This document shows positions 8,447-18,066 of a DNA stretch of 64,000 nt, piece after piece. The notes under the pieces were generated by a model, which did not search any database, was not told where the DNA came from, and saw only the letters and a program-made list of their open reading frames with translations. The translations under genes were made by a program, and so were the position numbers. Position 1 is the first letter of the stretch, and every line of letters begins with the position of its first letter. The DNA comes from UBA6522 sp963664945. GTDB lineage: Bacteria; Pseudomonadota; Gammaproteobacteria; Steroidobacterales; Rariloculaceae. The stretch covers positions 2,852,001 to 2,916,000 of the forward strand of contig OY761822.1 in NCBI GenBank assembly GCA_963664945.1. Direction: 5' to 3'.

Positions 8447-11400
8447 ATGAAGAACATGCAACCGCTGGACAAAACACTAAGAAATCGACTTGAGCGCACC
8501 GTCAAGGATGCGCGCGAAATTGCCGAAGACGCCGCCCGCGCTGCGCTGGAACAACTCGGTGTGGGCGACGCCGCGCCCTTTTCTTACCTCAGTGAGCAGG
8601 ATCGGGACCTGCGCCGCAGACTCAGGGTGCACGGACGGCAACTCGGCGACCATCGCCATGCCAAGACCAAGATCCAGGAAATCCACCGCCTGCTCGAAAA
8701 AGTCGCTTACGAGCATTGGCACCGAATGCTGTTTGCCCGCTTCCTGGCCGAAAACGATCTGTTGATGTATCCCGACCCAGACGCCCCCGTCGCTATCACT
8801 CTCGAAGAGTGCGAAGACCTCGCCGCAGACGAAGGCGCGGCCAACGGTTGGGAACTGGCCGCCCGGTTTGCCTCCCGCATGCTGCCGCAGATTTTCCGGC
8901 TCGATTCGCCGGTCTTCCAACTGGTTCTGCCGCCCGAACATCAGCAAAAGCTGGAACAGCTGGTGGACGACTTGCCATGGGACGTGTTCACGGCCTCCGA
9001 CAGCCTGGGCTGGGTCTATCAGTTTTGGCAGGCGAAGAAAAAGGACGAGGTGAACGCTTCCGAGGTCAAGGTCGGCGCACGGGAGCTGCCCGCCGTGACC
9101 CAGCTTTTCACCGAGCCCTACATGGTCAGTTTCCTGCTCGACAACTCCTTGGGCGCCTGGTGGGCGGTTGGGCGGCTCACAGAGGCTGAATTTCAAGACG
9201 CCGACAGCGAAGAGGAACTGCGCGAGAAGGCGTCCATCCCGGGCGTACCGCTGGAATACTTGCGCTTTGCGAAGCAGGAGGATGGTGCTTGGACACCAGC
9301 GGGCGGGACCTTCGGCGGCTGGCCGGAGCAACTGTCCGACCTGAAGACCCTCGACCCTTGCTGCGGGTCTGGTCACTTCCTCGTGGCAGCCTTCTTGATG
9401 CTTGTGCCCATGCGGATGGAACGTGACGGGCTCTCGGCCAGGGAGGCGGTGGACGCGGTGCTGCGGGAAAACATACATGGCCTTGAACTTGACCAGCGCT
9501 GCGTGGAAATAGCTGCCTTCGCATTGGGGTTGACTGCTTGGAAATACCCGAACGCAGGCGGCTACCGCGCCTTGCCGGAATTGAATGTGGCTTGCTCCGG
9601 TTTATCAATCAGCGTACCCAAGGAGGAATGGAAGACGTTGGCGATGGGCAAACGCAACCTGCGGATCGCAATGGATCGGCTACATGACACTTTCAAGGAT
9701 GCGCCGGTCCTGGGAAGCCTGATAAATCCAGCAAAGACCGACGCCGCCAAGCTGGTGCGGTGGGATGAACTCGGGAGTGCATTGGAACAGGCGTTGAGAC
9801 AGGAGAAAGGCGAAGAGCGGCGGGCTGCCGCAGTGGTTGCTCAGGGGCTGGCCAAGGCCGCAACCCTGCTTGACGGGCGCTACCAATGGGTGATTACCAA
9901 CGTGCCCTATCTGGCGAGCGGTAAGCAAAGTGGGCGGTTGAGCGATTTCTGTCAATCACACTATTCTGCCGCGAAAAACGATTTGGCGACCGTATTTCTT
10001 GATCGCTGCCTCGAATTCTGCATCGACGGAGGCACTGCCAGCATTGTACTGCCGCAGAATTGGCTCTTCCTGACCAGCTACAGGAAATTTCGCGAGAAGC
10101 TGCTGAAGAACGACACTTTGCGTTTGATTGCCCGGTTGGGGCCGCAAGCGTTCCAAACCCCCATGTGGGATTTTAATGTCCAGCTAATCACCCTAAGCCG
10201 AGGCAACGCAATAAAAGAATCGGGCGGGCTGTTTGGCGATGTCGATTACGGCAATTCGATACGCGGCATGGATGTTTCCGAGCCACGCACCGCAGCCGAA
10301 AAAGCCACACAATTGCTGACAGCGGAGATTAAGAGTGTCGAACAGGCGAAGCAGTTGGAGAATCCGGATGGAAGAGTGGCATTTGATGAGGTTTCTGGTG
10401 AGCTGTTAAGCCAATATGCCGATGGAGTGAATGGAATGCATGGAGCCGACTCATTCCATTATCGTTTCAACTTTTGGGAAATTACGGAGCCTATAATATG
10501 GCACTTTTTTCAGTGTACGCATGAACATACAAATCATTTTGGTGGAAAGCAGAATGTCTTTTATTGGGCTGAGGATGGGAGATGCCACAGAGACAACCCT
10601 AAGGCTCGCGTTCAAGGTGAGGACATTTGGGGGAAACCCGGTGTTGTGGTAAGCATGATGAGAGCTTTACCGGTGACTCTCTACTCCGGCAATAAGTTCG
10701 ATATCAGTTGCACGCCTGTTATTCCCCATAATCCTGAGAACCTCGCGGCCATCTGGTGCTTCTGCTCCTCGCCCGAATACAACGAAGCGGTGCGGCAAAT
10801 TGATCAAAGTCTGAAAGTCACTAACGCTACATTGGTCAAAGTCCCCTTCAATCTCGACCACTGGATCACAGTCGCGGCTGAAAAATACCCAAAGGGACTG
10901 CCTAATCCCTACTCCGACGATCTCACTCAATGGATCTTCCATGGCCATCCCTGCGGCTCAGTAGTCTGGGATGAGAAAAAAAGGTGGACCGTTAACGGCG
11001 CGCTGCGTATCGATGACACTGTTCTGCAGGTTGCGGTCGCTCGCCTCCTCGGCTACCGCTGGCCTACCGAATTGGATGCAGACATGGAATTGGCGGACGA
11101 GCAGCGCGAATGGGTTAATCGCTGCGAAACATTGGCAAGCTTCGCCGATGATGACGGCATCGTCTGCATTCCGCCGGTGCGGGGCGAGGCTTCTGCTTCC
11201 GACCGCTTGCTGAACCTGCTTGCCGCCGCGTTTGGCGATGCTTGGTCCAATGACATTTTGGCCGCGTTGTTGAAGAGCGCCGGTTACGAGGGCAAAACGC
11301 TTGAGACTTGGCTGCGGGAGAAGTTTTTCGCCCAACACTGCAAGCTGTTCCGTCAGCGACCCTTCATCTGGCACATCTGGGATGGCCTGCGCGACGGTTT

Positions 11401-11878
11401 CGCCGCCCTGGTCAACTACCACAAGCTTGATGCCAAGCTCTTGGAGACCCTGATCTACACGTATGTGGGCGACTGGATCAGCCGCCAAAAGCAGGACATT
11501 TCCGGCGGCTTGGACGGAGCCCAAGAGCGGTTGGCCTCTGCAGAGAGCCTCAAGAACAAGCTGGAGTTGATCCTGGAAGGCGAGGGTCCTTACGACATAT
11601 TCGTGCGCTGGAAACCGCTGGAAGAGCAGCCCATCGGCTGGAACCCGGACCTCAACGACGGCGTACGCCTCAACATTCGTCCGTTTCTCACCGTCCCCGA
11701 TGTCGGCAAGAAAGGCGCCGGCGTCCTGCGTGACAAACCCAACATCAAGTGGAACAAGGACCGCGGCAAGGACGTGCAATCCGCACCCTGGTACCACATG
11801 TTCAAAGGCGACCGCATCAACGATTACCACCTGAGTCTGGCGGAGAAGCGCGCCTCACGGGAGCAGAACAATGCTTAA
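8447..11878 (+). CDS. pglX: BREX adenine-specific DNA methyltransferase PglX (BrxX)
   Basis: A 1143-residue N6-adenine methyltransferase that marks the host at the BREX recognition site so that unmarked phage DNA is excluded. The SAM-binding motif I is LDPCCGSGHFLVAAF (302-316). The catalytic motif IV, normally NPPY, reads NVPY at 485-488 inside WVITNVPYLASGKQ, followed by a typical AKNDLATVFLDRCLEF tract. The C-terminal half (about 640-1143) should hold target recognition and contacts with other subunits. The ATG at 8447 agrees with the start of coding character. Its last eight bases overlap the next gene (ATG at 11871), which ties the nested ATPase to the BREX transcript. Confidence 0.94.
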   Translation: MKNMQPLDKTLRNRLERTVKDAREIAEDAARAALEQLGVGDAAPFSYLSEQDRDLRRRLRVHGRQLGDHRHAKTKIQEIHRLLEKVAYEHWHRMLFARFLAENDLLMYPDPDAPVAITLEECEDLAADEGAANGWELAARFASRMLPQIFRLDSPVFQLVLPPEHQQKLEQLVDDLPWDVFTASDSLGWVYQFWQAKKKDEVNASEVKVGARELPAVTQLFTEPYMVSFLLDNSLGAWWAVGRLTEAEFQDADSEEELREKASIPGVPLEYLRFAKQEDGAWTPAGGTFGGWPEQLSDLKTLDPCCGSGHFLVAAFLMLVPMRMERDGLSAREAVDAVLRENIHGLELDQRCVEIAAFALGLTAWKYPNAGGYRALPELNVACSGLSISVPKEEWKTLAMGKRNLRIAMDRLHDTFKDAPVLGSLINPAKTDAAKLVRWDELGSALEQALRQEKGEERRAAAVVAQGLAKAATLLDGRYQWVITNVPYLASGKQSGRLSDFCQSHYSAAKNDLATVFLDRCLEFCIDGGTASIVLPQNWLFLTSYRKFREKLLKNDTLRLIARLGPQAFQTPMWDFNVQLITLSRGNAIKESGGLFGDVDYGNSIRGMDVSEPRTAAEKATQLLTAEIKSVEQAKQLENPDGRVAFDEVSGELLSQYADGVNGMHGADSFHYRFNFWEITEPIIWHFFQCTHEHTNHFGGKQNVFYWAEDGRCHRDNPKARVQGEDIWGKPGVVVSMMRALPVTLYSGNKFDISCTPVIPHNPENLAAIWCFCSSPEYNEAVRQIDQSLKVTNATLVKVPFNLDHWITVAAEKYPKGLPNPYSDDLTQWIFHGHPCGSVVWDEKKRWTVNGALRIDDTVLQVAVARLLGYRWPTELDADMELADEQREWVNRCETLASFADDDGIVCIPPVRGEASASDRLLNLLAAAFGDAWSNDILAALLKSAGYEGKTLETWLREKFFAQHCKLFRQRPFIWHIWDGLRDGFAALVNYHKLDAKLLETLIYTYVGDWISRQKQDISGGLDGAQERLASAESLKNKLELILEGEGPYDIFVRWKPLEEQPIGWNPDLNDGVRLNIRPFLTVPDVGKKGAGVLRDKPNIKWNKDRGKDVQSAPWYHMFKGDRINDYHLSLAEKRASREQNNA

Positions 11879-12884
11879 TGGAATTGAACTGAGGAATTTT
11901 GGACCGCTTACTAGATTGAATTGGAGAAACCTTGGTCCCATCAATCTGATTGTCGGTGGCAATGCCACAGGGAAGACATTTCTTCTGAAAGCCTTCTATA
12001 GTGCGATGCGGACGCTAGAGGAATACAAACGCGGAGATGACCAAAGAACAGCCGCAGAAATCCTTGTCGAAAAACTCTATTGGACATTTCAGCCAGAAAA
12101 GATAGGTGATCTTGTAACCAAGGGGGCTGACGGCGCGTTGTCTTCTACTGTGCGATTCGACCGACAAGAATTCATTTACAGCTTTGGTAAGGACACGACG
12201 AAACGGATTTCATCGTTGGAAAACCATGTTCCACCACGGGCAAGCAACTCCATATTCTTGCCTGCGAAGGAAGTGCTGTCATTACACAAAATTATCCTTA
12301 CATCCCGGGAACAGGATAAGGCGTTTGGTTTTGACGACACTTATCTCGATCTTGCCAGAGCGTTACGTCAGTCTACAAAAAAGGGGAAAAACTACCCCGA
12401 GTTTGCCAAGTCTAGAAGGAAGTTGGAGGCTATTTTAGGCGGTCGGGTCGAATACGATGAAACATCCGGTCGTTGGCAATTTAAAAAGGGAAATCAGAGG
12501 TTCCCAATCGGCGTGACATCCGAGGGTATTAAGAAGATTTCCATTTTGGATACGTTGCTCGGCAATCGGTATCTAGATACCAACGCGATCGTATTTATTG
12601 ACGAACCTGAATCGGCCCTACACCCCGTGGCAATTTCGAAATTCCTCGATATCGTTGCCGTGCTTGCTGAGCGCGGGATTCAGTTTTTTCTGGCCAGTCA
12701 CTCTTACTTTATTGTGAAAAAACTGTACTTGATTGCTCAAGAACAGGAACTCTCCATCCCCATCATCTCGGCTCATGAGAACCAATGGACTCTCGCAAAT
12801 CTGGAGGATGGAATGCCGGAAAATTCGATCATTGATGAGTCAATTCGACTCTACAAGGAAGAGGTGGGTTTAGCACTAAAATGA
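11871..12884 (+). CDS. RecF/OLD-like AAA ATPase nested in the BREX operon
   Basis: A 337-residue SMC/ABC-type ATPase (AAA_15/AAA_21 group). It begins with the LNGIELRNFGPL strand typical of RecF-like proteins, has Walker A GGNATGKT at 29-36, a signature-like VTSEGIKKIS at 215-224, Walker B IVFIDEPESALHP around 240-252 and a switch His in ASHSYF at 275-280. There is no TOPRIM domain, unlike full OLD nucleases; the effector would be the following gene. Layout resembles ATPase-effector pairs such as PARIS (AriA/AriB), which is known to ride inside BREX loci, but the partner here is different. The start overlaps pglX by 8 bases and the stop overlaps the partner by 4. Inferred role: sensor ATPase of an accessory defence module. 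Confidence 0.88.
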   Translation: MLNGIELRNFGPLTRLNWRNLGPINLIVGGNATGKTFLLKAFYSAMRTLEEYKRGDDQRTAAEILVEKLYWTFQPEKIGDLVTKGADGALSSTVRFDRQEFIYSFGKDTTKRISSLENHVPPRASNSIFLPAKEVLSLHKIILTSREQDKAFGFDDTYLDLARALRQSTKKGKNYPEFAKSRRKLEAILGGRVEYDETSGRWQFKKGNQRFPIGVTSEGIKKISILDTLLGNRYLDTNAIVFIDEPESALHPVAISKFLDIVAVLAERGIQFFLASHSYFIVKKLYLIAQEQELSIPIISAHENQWTLANLEDGMPENSIIDESIRLYKEEVGLALK

Positions 12885-13423
12885 CTACAAGGCCGATTGT
12901 AGAGTCCGGAATGACTTTCGGTCCGTATCCGGAAGGTCGTTGCTTTCACATTGAGAAAAGCAATTGCTATGCGGCTATACAGGAAAACGTTCAGATGGCG
13001 GAGTTTCTGTTGTTGCGCACGAGTAACGATAGTCCGGTGATGTGGGTGGTCGAGGCCAAATCCAGTACGCCTCGCCCCGAGACGCAACCGAACTTCGATG
13101 ACTTCATCGCTGAGACTCGGGGGAAGCTGATCAATGCCTTTTCGGTTGGATGGGCATCCTACTTGAAAAGGCACCAAAAAGCCGAGGCGGAACTACCTGA
13201 ACGATTCAAGACATTGAACCTGTCGGCAGTTGATGTGAAGTTTGTCTTGGTGATAAACGGCCATCAAGAAGGGTGGCTGCCACCGCTTCAGGAGGCCTTG
13301 GGGAACGCTCTACGTTCTACAGTCAAGTGCTGGGCTTTTTCTCCGACCGCCGTCGTGGTAATCAACGATGCGCTGGCACAAGAGCATGGGTTGATCCTTC
13401 CGGCTCAGGGAGGAGGCAATTGA
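12881..13423 (+). CDS. Unrecognised partner of the nested ATPase, possible PD-(D/E)xK-type protein
   Basis: 180 residues, no signal peptide or membrane segment. I do not recognise a named family. The one catalytic-looking feature is MWVVEAKSSTP at about 54-64: a beta strand ending in E58-A-K60, the ExK signature of PD-(D/E)xK nucleases, preceded by candidate acidic residues (E35, E41). The rest alternates strands and helices (VDVKFVLVING, VKCWAFSPTAVVVIND). It overlaps the ATPase by 4 bases and pglZ by 4 bases, so it is locked into the operon. Its TGA overlaps the TTG of pglZ, with a strong AGGAGG just upstream. Best inference is the effector of a two-gene ATPase-nuclease module; an antitoxin-like or scaffold role is an alternative. 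Confidence 0.75.
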   Translation: MTTRPIVESGMTFGPYPEGRCFHIEKSNCYAAIQENVQMAEFLLLRTSNDSPVMWVVEAKSSTPRPETQPNFDDFIAETRGKLINAFSVGWASYLKRHQKAEAELPERFKTLNLSAVDVKFVLVINGHQEGWLPPLQEALGNALRSTVKCWAFSPTAVVVINDALAQEHGLILPAQGGGN

Positions 13424-15768
13424 GAGTGCTAGATCATCTCGTGAGGGCAGTCCGCCACGCCGCTGTCTTCAACCCCGAGGTTCAGGCAGCTCCATCCTGC
13501 ATTCTGTGGCCGGACCGCGACCGCCAGTGGAAGGCCGTAATTCCCGTACTTCAGGCGGAACTATCTGAACTCATCATCCTGGGCGACTACCTGCCCGAGA
13601 AGCGCATTGGCCCAGCCATCTGGTTGCGTTGCGCGATTGTCGGTCAGGTTCCGGAATTCTCGTTGCCCAACGACCGGACGCCTATCCTTTATCTCCCGGG
13701 CGTCAGTCGGCAGGACCTGCGGGCTGTCGAAAGTTGTCCCGATCGTCTGAAACCGCTTGCCGAACTTCAATACCGGGGCGTGATCTGGTCCCAAGTCAAC
13801 GCAAAGGACTGGACGATTCTGGCCTTTCTAAAATCGGATCAAGGTGGCCTCGGGCTCGATGTGGCCCAGGACAACGAGGCCAAGAACGCCATGCAACTCG
13901 CGTTGTATCGGCTTCTCGACGAGGAAGTCAGCCTACTCAAAGGCAAGCGCTTGGACAGGGACTATTTCAACACCCTGTTGACGGGTGGCGACCCGATTCG
14001 CGACCTGCTGCAATGGCTTGACCGGGGGGATGCGTTCCAGGCAAGTCGTGGCGAGAACGAATGGCGAGCATTCGTCGAGGTCTGCAAATCCCAGCTGGCC
14101 TTCAATCCCCGGAACGAAGGGATACTGGCCGGGGCTACCCGACTCGCAAACCACGAAGGCCCGTGGCATGCCGTATGGGAGCGTTTTTGCGAGGCGCCCA
14201 TGCGCTATCCCAACATCCCGGCGCAGATCAGAAGGTGCGCACCCCCGCCTTTTGATTTATTCACGGATGAGACGACGGCGGGGGGCTGGCCTCAGTGGAA
14301 TGACGATCAGGAGAGCGCCCTGCACCGTGAGTTCATCGCCCTCGCCAAAGCGCCTGCGCACAAAGCCAGGGCCAGGATCGAGGCGCTGGAAAAACAGCAT
14401 CGTGGCCGGCGCGCCTTAATCTGGGCCGAACTGGGCGAGGCCCCGTTGGCCTGCGCATTGGAACACTTGGCAATCATTGCCGAGATTACGAAAAGCGGCC
14501 TTGCCGCGGGTTCGGCGGACGACCTCGCAGCGGGCTATCGCACGCAAGGATGGCGGGTCGATGCCGGAGTGATGGGGGCCTTGGCGCAGGTGGATGGTCC
14601 TGCTGACGTGCGAGCCGTGACGACCGCGATCCGATCCGTTTACCTGCCGTGGGTGGAAGAATCGGCCCGGCATCTCCAGAAGTTGGTTGATGGCGCATCT
14701 TACCCAGGTGGCGCCTGCCTGAGGGCAAAGGCAGCGTCATACGGCCCCGGAGACTGCGTTCTGTTTGTCGACGGGCTGCGCTTCGATGCCGGAAAGCGTC
14801 TGGTTGAACGTTTGGATGCATGTGGGTTCGATATCTCCGAGGAACCCACCTGGACAGCCTTGCCCAGCGTTACGGCCACCGGCAAGCCGGCAGTCGCCCC
14901 TGTGAGCGACAGGATTCGGGGTGAGGATGGCAGCACTGATTTCGAGCCTTCGGTCGCAGAGACCGGTCAGTCATTGAAGGGCGGCTACCACCTGAAGAAG
15001 TTGTTGACCGATGCGGGATGGACCATCCTCGATCGCTCGTCCAATGGTGACGGCCAGGGCATGGCGTGGTGTGAGTTTGGCGATATCGATCACGAAGGTC
15101 ATGACCGTGGATGGAAACTGGCCAAACACGTGGATGCTCTGATTCTGGAAATAAGAGATCGTATCTCCGATCTCCTTGCAGCAGGATGGAAACGCGTCCG
15201 CGTCGTGACGGACCATGGTTGGTTGCTGGTGCCCGGGGGACTGCCGAAAATTGACCTTCCCAGCGCACTGGTCGAAAGCAAGTGGGGACGCTGCGCCTCG
15301 TTGAAACCTGGGGCCTCGACGGAGGAACGACTGTATCCATGGTACTGGAACCCAAACCAGTTCTTTGCCCTGGCGGACGGCGTAAGCTGTTTCAGAAAAG
15401 GCGAGGAGTACGCTCATGGCGGGCTTAGCCTGCAAGAGTGCCTGACGCTGCAGTTGACAGTATCGAGGGGCGAGTCTGCTGGGGTGGTGGCATCCGTCGA
15501 ATTTACCGACGTCGTCTGGAAGGGGTTGCGCTGCACCGTTGCCGTGGATGGCAGCTTCTCGGGCTTGTCACTTGATGTTCGCAGCCAGGCTGGAAATTCA
15601 TTATCCAGTATGGTCGTTGGCGTCAAGCCTCTCAAAGACAACGGAACCGCCTCCGTGGTCGTCGAGGACGAGGATACGGAGGGGCATGAAGCAACCGTTG
15701 TCCTGATTGACCCCGATGGATCGCTGGTCGCTCAAATCGCCACGGAAATAGGTGGAGGCGATTCATGA
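13420..15768 (+). CDS. pglZ: BREX alkaline-phosphatase-superfamily protein PglZ
   Basis: About 782 residues from the TTG at 13420, chosen because AGGAGG lies directly upstream and the codon overlaps the preceding stop; coding character (ILWPDRDRQWKAVIPVLQ) begins at once. The PglZ domain shows VDGLRFD at about 449-455, the ALPSVTATGKPA nucleophile/metal-site region and TDHGWLLVPGG at about 597-607, all expected of the alkaline phosphatase fold with metal-binding Asp and His. PglZ is a core BREX component and partner of PglX. It is slightly shorter than some homologs but has both ends. Its stop overlaps brxL by 4 bases (ATGA). Confidence 0.94.
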   Translation: MRVLDHLVRAVRHAAVFNPEVQAAPSCILWPDRDRQWKAVIPVLQAELSELIILGDYLPEKRIGPAIWLRCAIVGQVPEFSLPNDRTPILYLPGVSRQDLRAVESCPDRLKPLAELQYRGVIWSQVNAKDWTILAFLKSDQGGLGLDVAQDNEAKNAMQLALYRLLDEEVSLLKGKRLDRDYFNTLLTGGDPIRDLLQWLDRGDAFQASRGENEWRAFVEVCKSQLAFNPRNEGILAGATRLANHEGPWHAVWERFCEAPMRYPNIPAQIRRCAPPPFDLFTDETTAGGWPQWNDDQESALHREFIALAKAPAHKARARIEALEKQHRGRRALIWAELGEAPLACALEHLAIIAEITKSGLAAGSADDLAAGYRTQGWRVDAGVMGALAQVDGPADVRAVTTAIRSVYLPWVEESARHLQKLVDGASYPGGACLRAKAASYGPGDCVLFVDGLRFDAGKRLVERLDACGFDISEEPTWTALPSVTATGKPAVAPVSDRIRGEDGSTDFEPSVAETGQSLKGGYHLKKLLTDAGWTILDRSSNGDGQGMAWCEFGDIDHEGHDRGWKLAKHVDALILEIRDRISDLLAAGWKRVRVVTDHGWLLVPGGLPKIDLPSALVESKWGRCASLKPGASTEERLYPWYWNPNQFFALADGVSCFRKGEEYAHGGLSLQECLTLQLTVSRGESAGVVASVEFTDVVWKGLRCTVAVDGSFSGLSLDVRSQAGNSLSSMVVGVKPLKDNGTASVVVEDEDTEGHEATVVLIDPDGSLVAQIATEIGGGDS

Positions 15769-17810
15769 TTGAAATGGACCGGATTGACCAAAAGGCCGCA
15801 GCCTCGCTGGATGGGTACCTGGTCCGGAAAGATTTGGTTAGGACGTTCAGCCGCCAGTTCCCGGTACCGACTTATGTTGTCGAGTTTCTGCTCGGTCGGT
15901 ATTGCGCCAGCACCGAGCAGGACGAGATCGATGAGGGGCTTGAGATTGTCCAAAGGCAACTTAGATCTCGAACGATCAAGGCCGGGGAGGAAGAGCTGTT
16001 CAAGGCCAGGGCCAGGGAAAATGGTGAAGTCAAAGTCATCGACCTCATTACTGCTCGACTGGACGCGAAAACCGACTCTTACATCGCAACACTGCCCAGT
16101 TTGCGTCTGACAGATGTCCGCATCAGTCCCGAACTGGTGAAGGAACACGAGCGCATGCTGACAGGCGGCTTTTATGCCGAAGTCAGACTGAACTACGATG
16201 CCGCCATCGCGCAGGAGAGCAAAGGCAGGCCGTTCGGTGTCGCGGCGCTCCGGGGAATCCAGCTATCCAAACGGGACGTGCTCGATATCCTGGCCGAGAC
16301 GCGCAGGTCCTTCACCACCGACGAGTGGAAGGAGTTGTTGCTCCGGTCCATCGGCATTGAGCCGAACGGTTTGTCCGCGCGGCAGCACGATGCCTTGATG
16401 CTGCGCATGGTTCCTTTTGTCGAGCGTAACTACAATCTGGTGGAGCTCGGCCCCAGGGGAACGGGCAAGAGCTATCTCTTCCAGCAGGTATCTCCGTATG
16501 CGCACCTGGTTTCCGGAGGAAAAGCCACCGTTGCCCGGATGTTCGTCAACAATGCAACCGGGCAGCGCGGATTGGTCTGCCAATACGATGTGGTCTGCTT
16601 CGATGAAGTGTCCGGCGTCTCCTTCGATCAGAAGGATGGCGTGAACATCATGAAGGGATACATGGAGTCCGGCGAATTCAGCCGCGGCAAGGAAAGCATC
16701 CGCGCCGATGGCAGCATCGTCCTGATCGGCAACTTCGACGTGGATGTCGAACACCAGCAGCGCATCGGGCACCTGTTCGGGCCCATGCCACCTGAGATGA
16801 AGGACGATACCGCTTTCATGGACCGAATCCACGCGTTTCTACCCGGCTGGGACGTTCCCAAGATCAACAGGGAGCTGTTGACGGATCACTTCGGCCTTGT
16901 CAGCGACTTCTTGTCCGAGTGCTGGAGTCAGGTCCGTAACCAGAGCCGCGTCAGCGTGCTGCAAGGCCGGGTGTTTTTTGGTGGCGCCCTGTCGGGACGC
17001 GATACAAACGCGGTCAACAAGACCGTGAGCGGACTACTCAAGCTTCTATACCCCTGCGAGGGTGAGATAGCCGACGAGGATGTCGAGTGGGCCGTCCGTA
17101 TCGCCATGGAGGCAAGACGTCGCGTCAAGGAACAGCAGAAACGCATCGGCGCGGCGGAATTCCGCAACACCCACTTCAGCTACGTGATGGGCACCGATGG
17201 TGTGGAGAAGGTTGTCTCGACGCCGGAGCTGCATAGCGAAAACAGCATTGGCGGCGATCCCCTTGAGCCGGGTCAGGTCTGGACCGTCTCGCCGGGCGGT
17301 ATTGACGAGCACCCAGGGCTCTACCGGATCGAGATCAATGAAGGGCCGGGCTCAGGTGTAAAGATCCTCAACAAGCCCGTGCCTCCCGCGTTCAGGGAAA
17401 GCATGGGCTACGCCGAGCAAAACCTTTACGCCAGGTCTATGCAACTGGTCGGCGACAAAGACCCTCGACACCACGAATTCACCGCGCAGCTTCGAGCCTT
17501 CGATGCGTCGAAGTCTGGCGCGAAACTCGGCATGGCATCACTCGTTGCGCTCAGTACGGCTCTACTGAAGAAAAGTGTTCGCGGTGGTCTCATCATCGTG
17601 GGGGAGATCAATCTGGGCGGGTCTATCGAGCCTGTTCACAACCCCGTCACCATTGCGGAGATTGCGGTTGAGAAGGGCGCCTCGGCACTCTTGATGCCGG
17701 TTTCCTGCCGTCGACAGCTTATCGACCTGTCCGATGATATGGCGACGAAGGTCGATATTCAGTTCTATTCTGATGCCAGGGATGCCCTTTTGAAGGCGAT
17801 GGTGGAGTGA
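15765..17810 (+). CDS. brxL: BREX Lon-like AAA+ protein BrxL
   Basis: 681 residues, last gene of the operon. N-terminal helical region (1-200), then an AAA+ core with Walker A GPRGTGKS at 229-236, Walker B VVCFDEVSG at about 277-284 and a sensor-like IVLIGNFDVD. The C-terminal 120 residues follow the Lon (S16) fold (GAKLGMASLVALSTALL, then GEINLGGSIEPV and GASALLMP). The usual Lon nucleophile box GPSAG is not visible and the position reads LGMAS; the catalytic Lys region also differs, so proteolysis is doubtful. BrxL forms ring-shaped assemblies on DNA in studied systems and is needed for phage exclusion but not for methylation. It starts on the ATGA overlapping the pglZ stop. Confidence 0.95.
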   Translation: MIEMDRIDQKAAASLDGYLVRKDLVRTFSRQFPVPTYVVEFLLGRYCASTEQDEIDEGLEIVQRQLRSRTIKAGEEELFKARARENGEVKVIDLITARLDAKTDSYIATLPSLRLTDVRISPELVKEHERMLTGGFYAEVRLNYDAAIAQESKGRPFGVAALRGIQLSKRDVLDILAETRRSFTTDEWKELLLRSIGIEPNGLSARQHDALMLRMVPFVERNYNLVELGPRGTGKSYLFQQVSPYAHLVSGGKATVARMFVNNATGQRGLVCQYDVVCFDEVSGVSFDQKDGVNIMKGYMESGEFSRGKESIRADGSIVLIGNFDVDVEHQQRIGHLFGPMPPEMKDDTAFMDRIHAFLPGWDVPKINRELLTDHFGLVSDFLSECWSQVRNQSRVSVLQGRVFFGGALSGRDTNAVNKTVSGLLKLLYPCEGEIADEDVEWAVRIAMEARRRVKEQQKRIGAAEFRNTHFSYVMGTDGVEKVVSTPELHSENSIGGDPLEPGQVWTVSPGGIDEHPGLYRIEINEGPGSGVKILNKPVPPAFRESMGYAEQNLYARSMQLVGDKDPRHHEFTAQLRAFDASKSGAKLGMASLVALSTALLKKSVRGGLIIVGEINLGGSIEPVHNPVTIAEIAVEKGASALLMPVSCRRQLIDLSDDMATKVDIQFYSDARDALLKAMVE

Positions 17811-18066
17811 ATAGGAGCGTCCTAAGATCTGGCGTTCAGCGAGGTGGTCCCAAGCCTATCCAACCCTCATGTTCGGGCTCTGAACACCCCGCTGTCATGT
17901 AACTGGAGTGGGAGTCCCGGGGAGGCGGCGTTGCCCTTGACAAAATCCACCGCCTCGCTGCGCTCGCGCAAGACCGGAACCTGTTTGAAGGACTTGACCC
18001 GCGCGTCTGCAACGTCACGATCATGCTCCGATGATCCCAGACGCCGCGCTACCCGCTCATGTCTAG

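Noticed and set aside
17836..18024. Short minus-strand frame after brxL
   Set aside because: Ser/Arg-rich, no start signal and no recognised family; could be a decayed fragment but not supportable.
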